Shown one piece after another: positions 44,888-54,169 of a stretch of 64,000 bases of DNA. The notes under the pieces are model-generated. The model worked only from the letters and a program-made list of their open reading frames with translations. It was not told the origin of the DNA and made no database searches. The position numbers and the translations under genes are program-made. Origin of the DNA: Deltaproteobacteria bacterium (GTDB taxonomy: Bacteria > Myxococcota > Myxococcia > Myxococcales > 40CM-4-68-19); the NCBI GenBank assembly GCA_005879535.1, contig VBKI01000065.1, positions 69,501-133,500 of the forward strand, read 5' to 3'. How positions within the stretch are numbered: position 1 is the first letter of the stretch; every line of letters begins with the position of its first letter.

Positions 44888-45915
44888 TGCCCGCTTCCCT
44901 CGCACCGGCTAGCGAGGGGCATTGGACCGATGTGCGGCAGGATGCCATCGTCCTCGGGCTGCTCCTCGAGTGCGCCGACGACTTCGTCTCGGGCGGAGTC
45001 CTCTGCGACAAGCTCGACGTTCCCCGCGCCGAGCTGCTCAAGCGCATCGATTCGCTGCGCGCCCGCGGATACGTCATCCATACCCGCGGCGGCGTCGGGT
45101 ACCGGCTGGTCGAAGTGCCGGATCACCCCGGCGAGGCACAGATCGGACCTCTGCTCGCGAGCGGCGAGCTCGGCCGGCGGATCCACCACTTCGAGGAAGT
45201 GGACTCGACGAACGACGAGGCGCTCCGCCTCGCCGATGCTGGCGCCCTGCACGGCGAGGTCGTGATCGGTGACTTCCAGAAGCACGGCCGTGGCCGGCGC
45301 GGCAGGGCCTGGGTAGCGCCGCGCGGGAAGGCGGCGACGTTCTCGGTGATCCTCCGCCCAGCGATCGGACCCACGCGCGCCCCGGAGATCACGCTCGCCG
45401 CGGCCGTCGCCGTTGCCGAGGCGGCGCGAGAGCTGGGGGCCCAGAGCGCGCGCATCAAGTGGCCGAACGACATCGAATGCAAGGGCCGCAAGATCGCGGG
45501 CCTGCTCACCGAGCTGCGCGCGGAGACCGACCGCATCCGCCACGCCGTGCTCGGGGTGGGCTTCAACGTCACGCTGCAGATGCACGACTTTCCCGAGGAG
45601 CTGCGGCCGGTCGCCACCAGCCTGCTGCTCGAGAGCGGGGAGCGGCAGCCGCGCCCGCTCGTGTGCGCGCGCCTCCTCGAGCACCTCGAGGAGTGGCTCA
45701 GCCTGCACGAAACCGAGGGCTTCGGCCCGGTGGCCGATCGCTGGCGCGAGCTCTCCAGCACGCTCGGCCGCAAGGTGCGCATCACCGGCGACGAGCGGCC
45801 GATCGAAGGGGACGCGGTGGACCTGGCGGACGACGGAGCGCTGCTCGTACGCGCGGCCCGCGGGGCCCTTGTGCGCGTCGTGGCGGGCGACGTGGAGCAC
45901 TGCGAGACTCTGTAG
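44887..45915 (+). CDS. birA: Bifunctional biotin ligase/repressor BirA
   Basis: This 342-aa protein has an N-terminal winged helix (about 15-75, FVSGGVLCDKLDVPRAELL) that suggests it also represses biotin genes. The ligase core follows: EVDSTNDEALRLA, HGRGRRGRAWVAP (biotinyl-AMP loop), IKWPNDIECKGRKIAGLL with the catalytic Lys, and GVGFNV. A small SH3-like C-terminal domain ends the protein. The ATG overlaps the nadC TGA (TGATG). It is followed by coaX, a common gene pair. Confidence 0.93.
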   Translation: MPASLAPASEGHWTDVRQDAIVLGLLLECADDFVSGGVLCDKLDVPRAELLKRIDSLRARGYVIHTRGGVGYRLVEVPDHPGEAQIGPLLASGELGRRIHHFEEVDSTNDEALRLADAGALHGEVVIGDFQKHGRGRRGRAWVAPRGKAATFSVILRPAIGPTRAPEITLAAAVAVAEAARELGAQSARIKWPNDIECKGRKIAGLLTELRAETDRIRHAVLGVGFNVTLQMHDFPEELRPVATSLLLESGERQPRPLVCARLLEHLEEWLSLHETEGFGPVADRWRELSSTLGRKVRITGDERPIEGDAVDLADDGALLVRAARGALVRVVAGDVEHCETL

Positions 45916-45974
45916 GTCGCCGTCGGTGCAAGGAAGATTGACGCCAGCTTGAAACGCTCCCGATACTGCACCGG

Positions 45975-46748
45975 ATGCTGCTCGCGATCGACGTCGGAAA
46001 CACCAACACCGTGCTGGGAGTCTTCGACGCGAACAGGCTGCGCGATTCCTTCCGCGTGCAGACGGAAAAGGATCGCACCGGCGACGAGTACGGGCTGCAG
46101 ATCAAGTCTCTCTTCGATTTCGCGGGGCTGCGCATCTCCGACGTGCACGACGTGATCGTCTCCAGCGTCGTGCCGCCCATGGTGTTTTCCCTCGAGCAGA
46201 TGTCGAAGCGCTTCTTCGGGCGCAAGCCGCTCTTCGTCGGGCCCGGCGTGAAGACGGGAATGCCGGTCCTCTACGACAATCCCCGCGAGGTGGGCGCCGA
46301 CCGCATCGTCAACGCGGTTGCGGCCTACGACAAATGGCCGCAGGGCCTGGTGATCGTCGACTTCGGCACCGCCACCACCTTCGACGCGGTCACGCCCAAG
46401 GGCGAGTATCTCGGCGGCGCCATCGCCCCTGGAATCGCCATCTCGATGGAGGCCCTGTTCCACCGGGCTTCCAAGCTGCCGCGCGTGGGCTTCGAGAGGC
46501 CGGAGCACGTCGTCGGGCGCAATACCGTCGCGTCGATGCAGAGCGGCCTGGTCTACGGATACGTGGGATTGGTCGACGGCATCTGCGCCCGGATGAAGGA
46601 CGAGCTGGGCTTCCCGGTGAAGGTCGTCGCCACCGGCGGGCTGGCTCCGCTGATCGGATCGGTGTCCCGGCAGATCGAGGTGGTGGACGACCAGCTGACG
46701 CTCGATGGCCTGAGGATCATCTATCAGCGCAACGCGGGCGACCGGTGA
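45975..46748 (+). CDS. coaX: Type III pantothenate kinase CoaX
   Basis: This 257-aa ASKHA-fold kinase catalyses the first step of CoA synthesis. [17 protein letters not shown] is the phosphate-1 motif, [17 protein letters not shown] the pantothenate region, [14 protein letters not shown] the phosphate-2 motif and GGAIAPGI the third block. VVATGGLA is the adenosine motif. Type III enzymes need a monovalent cation and resist CoA feedback. Its TGA overlaps the next ATG (TGATG). Confidence 0.95.
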   Translation: MLLAIDVGNTNTVLGVFDANRLRDSFRVQTEKDRTGDEYGLQIKSLFDFAGLRISDVHDVIVSSVVPPMVFSLEQMSKRFFGRKPLFVGPGVKTGMPVLYDNPREVGADRIVNAVAAYDKWPQGLVIVDFGTATTFDAVTPKGEYLGGAIAPGIAISMEALFHRASKLPRVGFERPEHVVGRNTVASMQSGLVYGYVGLVDGICARMKDELGFPVKVVATGGLAPLIGSVSRQIEVVDDQLTLDGLRIIYQRNAGDR

Positions 46749-47389
46749 TGCCGGAGAACGACGACGACAGGCCGGAGCTGCCGCGCGCCGGCGCCACTCC
46801 TTCCGAGCTGGACGCGCTTCGGGCCACCGTTCGGGTGACGCCGCGCGCACAGCCGGTCACGAACGCCAGTCGGCCGGTGGTGGCGCCTCCCCCTCCGTCG
46901 ACGGCGCTGGTCCACCGTGGCGACGTGGACAAGATCCTCGACGAGGGCCGCTCGCTGCTCGATCTGGATCCGCGCGCGGCCCACGAGATCTTCGAGCGGG
47001 CCTGGCGGCGAAACCTCAACGACCCGCGCGTGCTCTCCAACTACGGGCTCACGCTGGTGCTGGTCGAGGGCGATCGCCAGCGCGGAATCCGGTTCTGCGA
47101 GGAAGCGCTGCGCCGAGGTCTGCAGACCACGGAGACGCTGGTCAACCTGGCGCGCGCGCTGGTGGTGACGCGGAACAAGGAGCAGGCAGTGCGCGCGCTG
47201 CGCAAGGCGATGGAGCTGTCGCCCGACGACCCACGGGTGACGGCCGAGTTCGCCGCCCTGGGCCTGCGCAGGCCGCCGCCCATCCCCTGGCTGCCGCGAA
47301 GCTTCTTCCTCAACAAGTGGATCGGCAAGCTCACCTGGAAGTTCTCCAGGCGCGCCCAACTGGATCCTCTCGCCCAGGTCGAGGGCTGA
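46748..47389 (+). CDS. TPR-repeat protein
   Basis: This 213-aa cytoplasmic protein has a disordered Pro-rich first 55 residues and then about three tetratricopeptide repeats (DLDPRAAHEIFERAWRRN, then EGDRQRGIRFCEEALRRG, then NKEQAVRALRKAMELSPDD). The tail is basic (WIGKLTWKFSRRAQ). It is probably a scaffold; partners are unknown. ATG 46748 overlaps the coaX stop; GTG 46745 in frame is an alternative. It is co-directional with the following unknown gene. Confidence 0.7.
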   Translation: MPENDDDRPELPRAGATPSELDALRATVRVTPRAQPVTNASRPVVAPPPPSTALVHRGDVDKILDEGRSLLDLDPRAAHEIFERAWRRNLNDPRVLSNYGLTLVLVEGDRQRGIRFCEEALRRGLQTTETLVNLARALVVTRNKEQAVRALRKAMELSPDDPRVTAEFAALGLRRPPPIPWLPRSFFLNKWIGKLTWKFSRRAQLDPLAQVEG

Positions 47390-47402
47390 CGGAGCAGCGC
47401 TG

Positions 47403-48578
47403 ATGAGCGAAGCCCAAGCCCCCGACGCACCGTCTTGCCCCGTTCCACTCTCCGCGCTCCCGGCGAACTTCCAAAAGCACGTCGATCCGAAGGCGCCGGC
47501 GCCGCTGCGGATGATGGGAGCCAAGGCGTTGGTCCCCATGGGACCGAAGGAGATGGCGACGGCGCTCTACATGCTCACGTTCGATCCGGATACCGCCGTG
47601 CGCGAGACGGCGGCGAAGAGTGCCGCCGGTCTGCCCGACCGGATCCTCTCGGTCGCGCTGCGCGACGAGACGATCGATCCGCCCGTGCTGGACCATTACG
47701 CGGACGTCTTCGGCGCCAAGGACGAGTACGTGGAGATGCTGGTGCTGAATGCCAGCACTCCCGATGAGACCGTGCAGCGGATCACCGCCCGGGCCAGCGA
47801 GCGGATCCTCGAGATCGTCGCCCAGAACCAGCTGCGCATCCTGCGCCACGCCGACATCGTGCGGGCGTTGGCCAGCAACCCGGCTACGCGGCCGAGCACG
47901 GTCGATAACGTCTGCGACTTCTGCGTCCGGTCGGGCTTGTCCATCGAAGACCTGCCCGCGTTCCGCGCAGCGCGGCGCCGGATCCACGGTGGCACCGAGC
48001 AGGACGAGGAGCTGGCCCGCAAGGTCGCCGCGCAGCAGCACGTCGCGGAAGCCCAGGCCGAAGCGGCGCTGGAGCAGATCGGGGCCACCGGACCCGACGG
48101 CGAGGAAATGGCCGTCGCTCCGGGAAGCGCGGAGGAGCGCGCCCAGGAGGAGAAGAAGCTCTCCATCACCCAGCAGATGATGAAGCTGAGCGTGGCCAAG
48201 AAGATCGAGTGGGCGAACAAGAAGGGAAATCGCGAGGTGCGCACCATCCTGCTGCGCGATCCGAACAAGCTCGTCCAACTGGCGGTGATCCAGTCCTCGC
48301 GCATCACCGAGGGCGAGATCGCGAAGGTGGCTCTCTCGCGCACCGCCCCTCAGGAAGTGCTGCAATATATTTACAATAATCGGCAGCTGATGAAGAACTA
48401 CCAGATCAAATTGAACCTCATCAACAACCCGAAGACGCCGGTGGGCGTCTCCATGCGCTTCCTCTCCACGCTGCGGATGGCGGAAGTGAAGGCGGTGGCG
48501 AAGAACAAGAACGTGCCCCAGGGGCTCGCCACGCAGGCAAAGAAGATGGTCGAGAAAAAAGGCGGAAGCGACGCTTAG
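47403..48578 (+). CDS. Conserved helical-repeat protein of unknown function
   Basis: This 391-aa soluble protein has an alpha-helical N-terminal half (residues 25-190) that looks like HEAT-type or leucine-rich-variant repeats. An acidic, Gln-rich linker follows, then a second helical block (about 255-375) with regular spacing (RDPNKLVQLAVIQSSRITE, then YIYNNRQLMKNYQIKLNL). I do not know the family or role. Its TAG is the first codon of repeat element copy B. Confidence 0.65.
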   Translation: MSEAQAPDAPSCPVPLSALPANFQKHVDPKAPAPLRMMGAKALVPMGPKEMATALYMLTFDPDTAVRETAAKSAAGLPDRILSVALRDETIDPPVLDHYADVFGAKDEYVEMLVLNASTPDETVQRITARASERILEIVAQNQLRILRHADIVRALASNPATRPSTVDNVCDFCVRSGLSIEDLPAFRAARRRIHGGTEQDEELARKVAAQQHVAEAQAEAALEQIGATGPDGEEMAVAPGSAEERAQEEKKLSITQQMMKLSVAKKIEWANKKGNREVRTILLRDPNKLVQLAVIQSSRITEGEIAKVALSRTAPQEVLQYIYNNRQLMKNYQIKLNLINNPKTPVGVSMRFLSTLRMAEVKAVAKNKNVPQGLATQAKKMVEKKGGSDA

Positions 48579-48622
48579 CCGCTGCCGCGCCGAAGCGCGG
48601 CTGTGCGGCTACGTTTGAGACT
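48576..48622. repeat. Double-stem palindromic element, copy B
   Basis: The outer stem is TAGCCGC (48576-48582) with GCGGCTA (48605-48611). The inner stem is GCCGCGC (48584-48590) with GCGCGGC (48595-48601) around CGAA. It ends TGAGACT (48616-48622). It fills the convergent gap between the helical-repeat gene and the FrzS-like gene, and the TAG is the stop of the former. The inner stem differs from copies A and C by paired changes, which supports a conserved structure. Confidence 0.85.
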
Positions 48623-48631
48623 GGCGGCACG

Positions 48632-49906
48632 TCAGGCGGATTTCTCCGACTCGTCGTCTTCGTGCTCGGCCGCCGTCTCGAGAAGCTGCAGCGCGATCTC
48701 CAGCGCCTTGCGCGCCTTCTCCCGGAGCTTCTCGTCGTTCTTGATCTTCGCGTAGGCTTTCACCGCGCGGTCCTCGTTCTGCCCGGCGCTGGCCTGCGCT
48801 TCCTCGAGCTGCTTCTTCAGCTCGTCGCGCTCTTCGGCGAGCAGGTCCTTCTCGCCGCGCGCCTGCTCCAGCTGCTTCTCCAGCTGCTTGACGCGCGTCT
48901 TGAAGTCGTCCGATCCGCCCTTTTCGCGCTCCAGCTTCTTCGCCGCGACGGCGAGCGCGTCAGCGCGCTGCTGCAACGCTTTCGCCGCGGCTTCCCGCTT
49001 GATGGCCTCGTCCTTGAGCTCCCGCGCGTGGTCGTTGAGCTCCAGCAGCTGCTCGTCCTTCGCCTTCAGCTCCTGCTTCAGCCTCGCGAGGTCCTTGTCC
49101 GGCTTGACGTCCTTCCCGCGCGCCCGCGCAGGAACGGGTTCGCCATCTCCCTGCGTCAGCGAGCGGAGCACGGCGTCGTCGTCCGGCGCGGTCAACTCGG
49201 TGGGCTCCTTCGGCGCCTTCTCCGGTGACGTCGCGAGCCCCTCCGCGAAGCGCCTGGTGGGCCCGGTGACCACCTGCCCACCGGCGGAGCCGAGCGAATC
49301 GAAGGCCTTGTCGAACATCTCGAGCTCGTCGTCACCGCCGCGATCCCCTTCGGAGACTTCGACGACCTCTTCCACCTCGTCGACGACCAGCGGCTCTTCC
49401 GTCAGCGCGCTGCGCGCTTCCGCGACGTCCGCGGCCGAGAGCGAGATCGGTTCCTCGTCGCTCTCCAACAAGTCGCCGAGAGCGAGAGAGTCGTCGTCAC
49501 CGCGCTCATCCTGGCCGTCCTCCGCCGGCAGCTTGACGCCGAGCAGCTGCGAGGCCTTCTCCAGCATCGCCTGGGGCGCGAAGGGCTTGATCAGGTACTC
49601 CTCGGCCCGCGTCTTCAGCTTCTTGTGCTTCTCGAAGCTGTCCGGAGTCGCGTTGGCGGAGGTGAGGATGACGGGGATGTCCTTGAGCTGATCGTCCTTC
49701 TTCAGCCGCGTGCAGAGCATGTAGCCGTTGGTGGGCTGCGCCTCGACACAGACGACGATCAGATCGGGATTGTGCTTCTTCGCGAGCGACATCCCCTGCT
49801 CGCTGTCGGTGGCCAGCGCCGCGGCAAATCCCCGCGCCTTGATGGCCTTCGTGAGACCCTGCGCGAAACCTTCGTCGGAATCGATGAGCAGGATTCTCTT
49901 GGACAC
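48632..49906 (-). CDS. FrzS-like pseudo-receiver with long coiled coil
   Basis: This 424-aa protein pairs an N-terminal receiver fold (1-125) with an acidic linker and a coiled coil (about 275-410). The receiver resembles Myxococcus FrzS, a polar protein of type IV pilus motility: NGYMLCTRLKKDDQLKDIPV and KLKTRAEEYLIKPF. The phospho-acceptor position is Cys53 (IVVCVEAQ), not Asp; Asp9, Asp11 and Lys107 remain. It therefore probably does not take phosphate and works by protein contacts. It starts at GTG 49906. Confidence 0.82.
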   Translation of the reverse strand: MSKRILLIDSDEGFAQGLTKAIKARGFAAALATDSEQGMSLAKKHNPDLIVVCVEAQPTNGYMLCTRLKKDDQLKDIPVILTSANATPDSFEKHKKLKTRAEEYLIKPFAPQAMLEKASQLLGVKLPAEDGQDERGDDDSLALGDLLESDEEPISLSAADVAEARSALTEEPLVVDEVEEVVEVSEGDRGGDDELEMFDKAFDSLGSAGGQVVTGPTRRFAEGLATSPEKAPKEPTELTAPDDDAVLRSLTQGDGEPVPARARGKDVKPDKDLARLKQELKAKDEQLLELNDHARELKDEAIKREAAAKALQQRADALAVAAKKLEREKGGSDDFKTRVKQLEKQLEQARGEKDLLAEERDELKKQLEEAQASAGQNEDRAVKAYAKIKNDEKLREKARKALEIALQLLETAAEHEDDESEKSA

Positions 49907-50003
49907 GGGGACCTGGAATTGGACAGCAAAAGTTTAAGGGTCCCCCGAGAGAGGTGTCAACGAAACGCCCGGATTCCCGAAGGGTAGGACGAGGTACGCG
50001 CGC

Positions 50004-50783
50004 TCAGCGCATTTCCGCCGACTGCACCAGCGCCAGCACGTCCTTCTCGTCGAGGTCGGAGATCAGCGAATAGACGATCTCGTCATTGCGCCAGGAGGCG
50101 ATGTTGAAGCCCTTGGCCCGCGAAAGCCACACCTCGCGGTCGGCGATGCGCCGCGCCGCGCCGGGGAGCTGCGGCTCGGGGTCGTCGACGATCAGCAGCG
50201 AAACGCGGCGCCCGTCGGCCTGCGGCAACGAGTACGTGACCACCGCCGCCTGACGCTGATGCACGCTGGAAAGGCGCACGCCCTGCAGGCGGGGACCCTG
50301 GGCGAAGCGCGGCAAGCGAACGCCGAAGTCCAGCTTCCCTTCCAGCCACTTCTGCGCGGAGCGCGGATCGCTCGCGGAGTAGTCGAGCGGCAGCGCGCGG
50401 GCGTGAATTGCGACGCCGTCCTCGATGAGCGAGTGGCGCGAAAGCAGCGGATGCGAGAGGCCGCCGGCGAGGAACCAGATGGCGGCGCCGGCGCAGGCGG
50501 CGGCGATCGCGATCGCGCTCGGCCGCTGGAACGCGCGGGCCCAGCGGCCGTGCACCGGCTGGTCCATCAGGTGGTCGCGGACGTCCTCGTAGACCAGGTG
50601 CGGCGCGGCGACGTTGGCGCGCAGCATCGCCGCCTTGTAGCTCTGGTGCAGGCGGACCGCATGCGTGCACTCCGCGCACTCGGCAAGGTGGGCCTGGACC
50701 TCCGCGCTCTCCTCGGCCCCGAACTCCCCGTCCACGTAGGCGTGGAGGAAGGTCTCCTCGAGCTTGCGGCACTCGTGCGTCAA
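50004..50783 (-). CDS. Membrane anti-sigma factor with zinc (ZAS) domain
   Basis: This 259-aa protein has an N-terminal anti-sigma zinc finger (HAYVDGEF and [10 protein letters not shown]3CX2C), one membrane helix (about 93-112, [18 protein letters not shown]) and a periplasmic domain. It should hold the adjacent ECF sigma factor inactive until a signal, perhaps redox or envelope stress. The TTG start overlaps the sigma TGA (TTGA), a usual sigma/anti-sigma arrangement. Confidence 0.88.
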   Translation of the reverse strand: MTHECRKLEETFLHAYVDGEFGAEESAEVQAHLAECAECTHAVRLHQSYKAAMLRANVAAPHLVYEDVRDHLMDQPVHGRWARAFQRPSAIAIAAACAGAAIWFLAGGLSHPLLSRHSLIEDGVAIHARALPLDYSASDPRSAQKWLEGKLDFGVRLPRFAQGPRLQGVRLSSVHQRQAAVVTYSLPQADGRRVSLLIVDDPEPQLPGAARRIADREVWLSRAKGFNIASWRNDEIVYSLISDLDEKDVLALVQSAEMR

Positions 50784-51433
50784 GCGCGCCTCTTGAACTC
50801 GAGCACTTCCAGCGCTTCCTCTTCCTCGACGGCAACGCTGATCTCCAGCGCCTGCTTGCCCTGCACCACGCCGGAAGCGACGGCGTATCCGAGCAGGTTC
50901 TTCTGCAGCAGTTTCCGGCCGCGGTAGAGGCGGCTCATCACCGTTCCCACCGGGCAGTCGAGGATCTCGGCGATCTCCTTGTAGGAGAACTCCTGCAGGT
51001 CGGCGAGGATCACCACCAGGCGGAAGTCGATGGGAAGCTGGTCGATGCTGCGGATCACGTCGTCCGAGAGCAGCTTGTCGAAGAAGTACTGCTCGGGGTC
51101 TGCGGAGCTCTCGGTCGGCTCGCGGGTGACGAAACGCTCGTTCCCCGCCTCGCGGGCGGCGCCCTCGACGACCGTGCGCTCCTTCACCCGCCGGCGATAC
51201 TTGTTGATGAAAGTGTTGGTGAGGATCTTGAAGAGCCACGCCTTCATGTTCGTGCCGCGCTCGAACTTGTCGAAGAAGCGGAACGCGCGCAGGAACGTGT
51301 CCTGCACCAGGTCCTCGGCGTCGCGCTCGTTCTTCGTCAGGCGCAGCCCGGCGGAGTAGAGCGCGTCGAGGTGCTCGAGGGAGAGACCTTCGAACTCCCG
51401 CCGCGTCCTGTCGGTGTGCTTGAAGTCCAGCAT
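50780..51433 (-). CDS. ECF RNA polymerase sigma factor
   Basis: This 217-aa protein has sigma region 2 ([20 protein letters not shown], then [16 protein letters not shown]) and region 4 ([41 protein letters not shown]). The region 2-4 linker is long and charged. It has the SigR/RpoE-like pattern that goes with ZAS anti-sigmas. A 30-residue C-terminal extension is acidic. It is the first gene of the pair; the 150-bp upstream gap to ald likely holds its promoter. Confidence 0.9.
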   Translation of the reverse strand: MLDFKHTDRTRREFEGLSLEHLDALYSAGLRLTKNERDAEDLVQDTFLRAFRFFDKFERGTNMKAWLFKILTNTFINKYRRRVKERTVVEGAAREAGNERFVTREPTESSADPEQYFFDKLLSDDVIRSIDQLPIDFRLVVILADLQEFSYKEIAEILDCPVGTVMSRLYRGRKLLQKNLLGYAVASGVVQGKQALEISVAVEEEEALEVLEFKRRA

Positions 51434-51478
51434 CCCTCTCCCGCGTGCCTGGTCTGCCGAAGCTGAATCTAACTGGCT

Positions 51479-51498
51479 CGGGTTACGGTGAGAACCCG
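51479..51498. promoter_or_regulatory. Inverted repeat upstream of the ECF sigma gene
   Basis: CGGGTT-N8-AACCCG is a perfect 6-bp inverted repeat 46-65 bases upstream of the sigma start. The arm GAACCC resembles ECF -35 cores, so autoregulation is possible, but I cannot place a matching -10. Confidence 0.35.
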
Positions 51499-51583
51499 GT
51501 GAAGTCCTTGAGCATTCCTCTGCACCGACCGCTCGCCCGGCACACTTGCACGACCGCTAAAAAATGCAAGCAAGACCGAGCCG

Positions 51584-52708
51584 TTACCTGCGCGTTGCGA
51601 GGGCCTTCTCCAGCGGCGTGTAGTCGAGGTCGTGGGCCTCGGCAACGGCCTTGTACGTGCAGTGGCCGTTGAAGGTATTGACGCCGAGCGCGAGGGCGCG
51701 GTCCCGCTTGACCGCTTCGACGACACCCAGATCGGCGAGCCGCAGCCCGTAGCCGATGGTGGCGTTGGTGAGCGCGAACGTGCTGGTCTGCGCCACCGCG
51801 CCAGGCATGTTCGCCACGCAGTAGTGGACGACGCCGTGGACCAGGTACGTCGGGTGATCGTGCGTCGTCGGATGGCAGGTCTCGATGCAGCCGCCCTGGT
51901 CGACCGCGACGTCGACGACCACGCTCCCTTCCTGCATCTCGCTGACGAGCTTCTCGCTGACGAGCTTGGGTGCCTTGGCGCCAGGGATGAGCACGCCTCC
52001 GATCACGAGGTCCGCCTCGCGCACGTAGCGGGCGATCTGCGCCGGATCCGAATAGACCGGCGTGATCCTCGAGCCGAAGATGTCGTCGAGGTACGCGAGC
52101 CTGTTGTTGCTCACGTCGAGCACCACCGTGTCCGCCCCCATCCCCGAGGCGAGCTTCGCGCTGTTGGTGCCGACGGTTCCGCCGCCGAGGATGACCACCT
52201 TGCCGCGGCGCACGCCGGGAACGCCCGAGAGCAGTACCCCCTTGCCGCCGTGCTCCTTCTCCAGCTGCACCGCACCAACCTGCACCGCCATGCGGCCGGC
52301 GACCTCGCTCATCGGCTTCAGGAGCGGAAGCTGTCCATCGTCGGTCTGGATGGTCTCATACGCGACCGCGGCGACCTTCCGCTCGAGGAGCGCCTTGCTC
52401 AGCGGCTTGTCCGCCGCGAGATGAAAATAGGTGTAGACGGTCTGACCTTCGCGCATCAGCGCGTACTCGGCGGCGATGGGCTCCTTCACCTTGACGATCA
52501 TTTCCGCGCGCGCCCAGACTTCGGTCGACTTCTCGACGAGCTTGGCACCCGCCACCTCGTACGCGGCGTCGGCGATGCCGCTGCCCAGACCGGCGCCCTT
52601 TTCCATCAGCACCTGGTGCCCGCGCCCGGTCAGCGCCGTGACGCCGCCTGGAACCAGGCCCACCCGGTACTCGCGGGTTTTGACCTCTTTCGGGCAACCG
52701 ATGATCAT
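51584..52708 (-). CDS. ald: Alanine dehydrogenase
   Basis: This 374-aa NAD enzyme reversibly deaminates L-alanine to pyruvate. The catalytic Lys in VKVKEP and His in [10 protein letters not shown] are present, with the Rossmann motif [17 protein letters not shown] and the late [35 protein letters not shown] at the N-terminus is typical. Length is normal. It is transcribed alone, divergently from the radical SAM gene (84-base gap). Confidence 0.96.
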   Translation of the reverse strand: MIIGCPKEVKTREYRVGLVPGGVTALTGRGHQVLMEKGAGLGSGIADAAYEVAGAKLVEKSTEVWARAEMIVKVKEPIAAEYALMREGQTVYTYFHLAADKPLSKALLERKVAAVAYETIQTDDGQLPLLKPMSEVAGRMAVQVGAVQLEKEHGGKGVLLSGVPGVRRGKVVILGGGTVGTNSAKLASGMGADTVVLDVSNNRLAYLDDIFGSRITPVYSDPAQIARYVREADLVIGGVLIPGAKAPKLVSEKLVSEMQEGSVVVDVAVDQGGCIETCHPTTHDHPTYLVHGVVHYCVANMPGAVAQTSTFALTNATIGYGLRLADLGVVEAVKRDRALALGVNTFNGHCTYKAVAEAHDLDYTPLEKALATRR

Positions 52709-52792
52709 CGTCTCTCCGGTCGTTTCGCCTTGCGGAAAAGGGCGGCGGAAGATAGCAGGCACCCGCGTCGGGTCAAGCTGCGACGTGTCGAA

Positions 52793-54073
52793 ATGCTGAA
52801 GCTTCTCTTCGCCGATTCCTCGGGTCGGGTTTACGAGCACCCGGAGCTGCTCGCGCTGGCGCGCGATGGCCGGCCGCTCGAAGAGCCCGCGCCAGTGCCG
52901 CCCCATAGCACGCTGGCGGCGCTTCCCGGACGCCGCCCGGTCGGGCTCGATCCCTCCAGCGGGCGCGTGATCGAGCTCTCGGAGGTCCGCATCGGACGGC
53001 GCGTCGTGCGCCCAAGCGCGGTCGCGGCGGTGCTTCCGCCGGGGTGGACGCGCACCGAGCTGCCGGCCTTCCGGAAGTCGGCGCTCGCGCCGGTCCTGCC
53101 GCAGTGGGCGTACACGGCGGCGGCCTGGGACGATCGACGCGGCTGTCACGTCGCCTGGGCTTTGCACACCGACCGGCGCCGTCATTGGGACCCCGCCACC
53201 CACTCGACCCCGGACCTCCCGGGGCGGATCGAGGCGCGCCTCGCGGCTGACGACAACCCGCTGTTGCGCCAGCTCGCGAAGTGCGCGCTCACGTACCGCT
53301 GCTTTACCGCGCAGAACACCTTCTATGAGCGCGACGAAGGCGCAATTCCCGCCAGCTCGGGGTGCAATGCCCGCTGCGTGGGTTGCATCTCTGAACAGCC
53401 GGAGGAAGGTCCGCCCGCGTCGCACGAACGGATCGAACGCGCTCCCGACGCGGTGGCCATGGCCGCGATTGGAATCGCCCACCTGTCGCGGGCGCCGGGT
53501 CGGACGATGGTGTCGTTCGGGCAAGGCTGCGAAGGCGAGCCGCTCACGCGCGCCCGCGAGATCGCCGAGGCCATCCGGCGCATGCGCGCGGCATCGCTGC
53601 GCGGCTCGATCAACGTCAACACCAACGGATCGTTGCCCGACCATCTCGAGCTGCTGATCGATGCGGGGCTCGATTCGTGCCGGATCAGCCTGAACAGCGC
53701 GCACAAGCCGCTCTACGAGGCGTATTACCAGCCCATCGGTTACGGCTGGGAAGACGTCGAGGAATCGATCCGGCTTGCCCGGCGCCGCGGCGCCTACACG
53801 GCGATCAACTTGCTCACGTTCCCCGGTGTGACGGATCAGGAGGGCGAAGCCGACGCGCTTTGCGCCCTCGTCTCGAGAGCGCGCGTGGATCAAGTCCAGG
53901 CGCGCAGCCTCGCCATCGACCCGGACGCGTACGCCGCCATCGCAGCGCGATACGCGGCGGGCGGCCGCCGGATTGGAATCTCTGGCCTGATCGACCGGCT
54001 GAAGCGGGCGCGAAAGGGGCTCGCGATCGGAAACTTCGCGCGCGCACTGAACGAGCGGCACACCCTAAGCTGA
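52793..54073 (+). CDS. Radical SAM protein of unknown function
   Basis: This 426-aa protein has about 185 residues of unrecognised N-terminal domain (LFADSSGRVYEHPEL), then a radical SAM core with Cys191, Cys195 and Cys198 (SSGCNARCVGC). FGQGCEGEPL resembles the GGE region, and INVNTNGS and RISLNSA are typical barrel strands. There is no extra cluster motif that I can place. It is divergent from ald and shows no operon partner, so the substrate is unknown. Confidence 0.8.
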   Translation: MLKLLFADSSGRVYEHPELLALARDGRPLEEPAPVPPHSTLAALPGRRPVGLDPSSGRVIELSEVRIGRRVVRPSAVAAVLPPGWTRTELPAFRKSALAPVLPQWAYTAAAWDDRRGCHVAWALHTDRRRHWDPATHSTPDLPGRIEARLAADDNPLLRQLAKCALTYRCFTAQNTFYERDEGAIPASSGCNARCVGCISEQPEEGPPASHERIERAPDAVAMAAIGIAHLSRAPGRTMVSFGQGCEGEPLTRAREIAEAIRRMRAASLRGSINVNTNGSLPDHLELLIDAGLDSCRISLNSAHKPLYEAYYQPIGYGWEDVEESIRLARRRGAYTAINLLTFPGVTDQEGEADALCALVSRARVDQVQARSLAIDPDAYAAIAARYAAGGRRIGISGLIDRLKRARKGLAIGNFARALNERHTLS

Positions 54074-54169
54074 CACCGGCGTCGCGACCGGCGCTCCCTG
54101 CTCAATTGCAAGTGCGCGGAATCCGGGCCCTTCGGAGAGCGGCATGGCGGTTGCTCCAGGTCTGATGGC

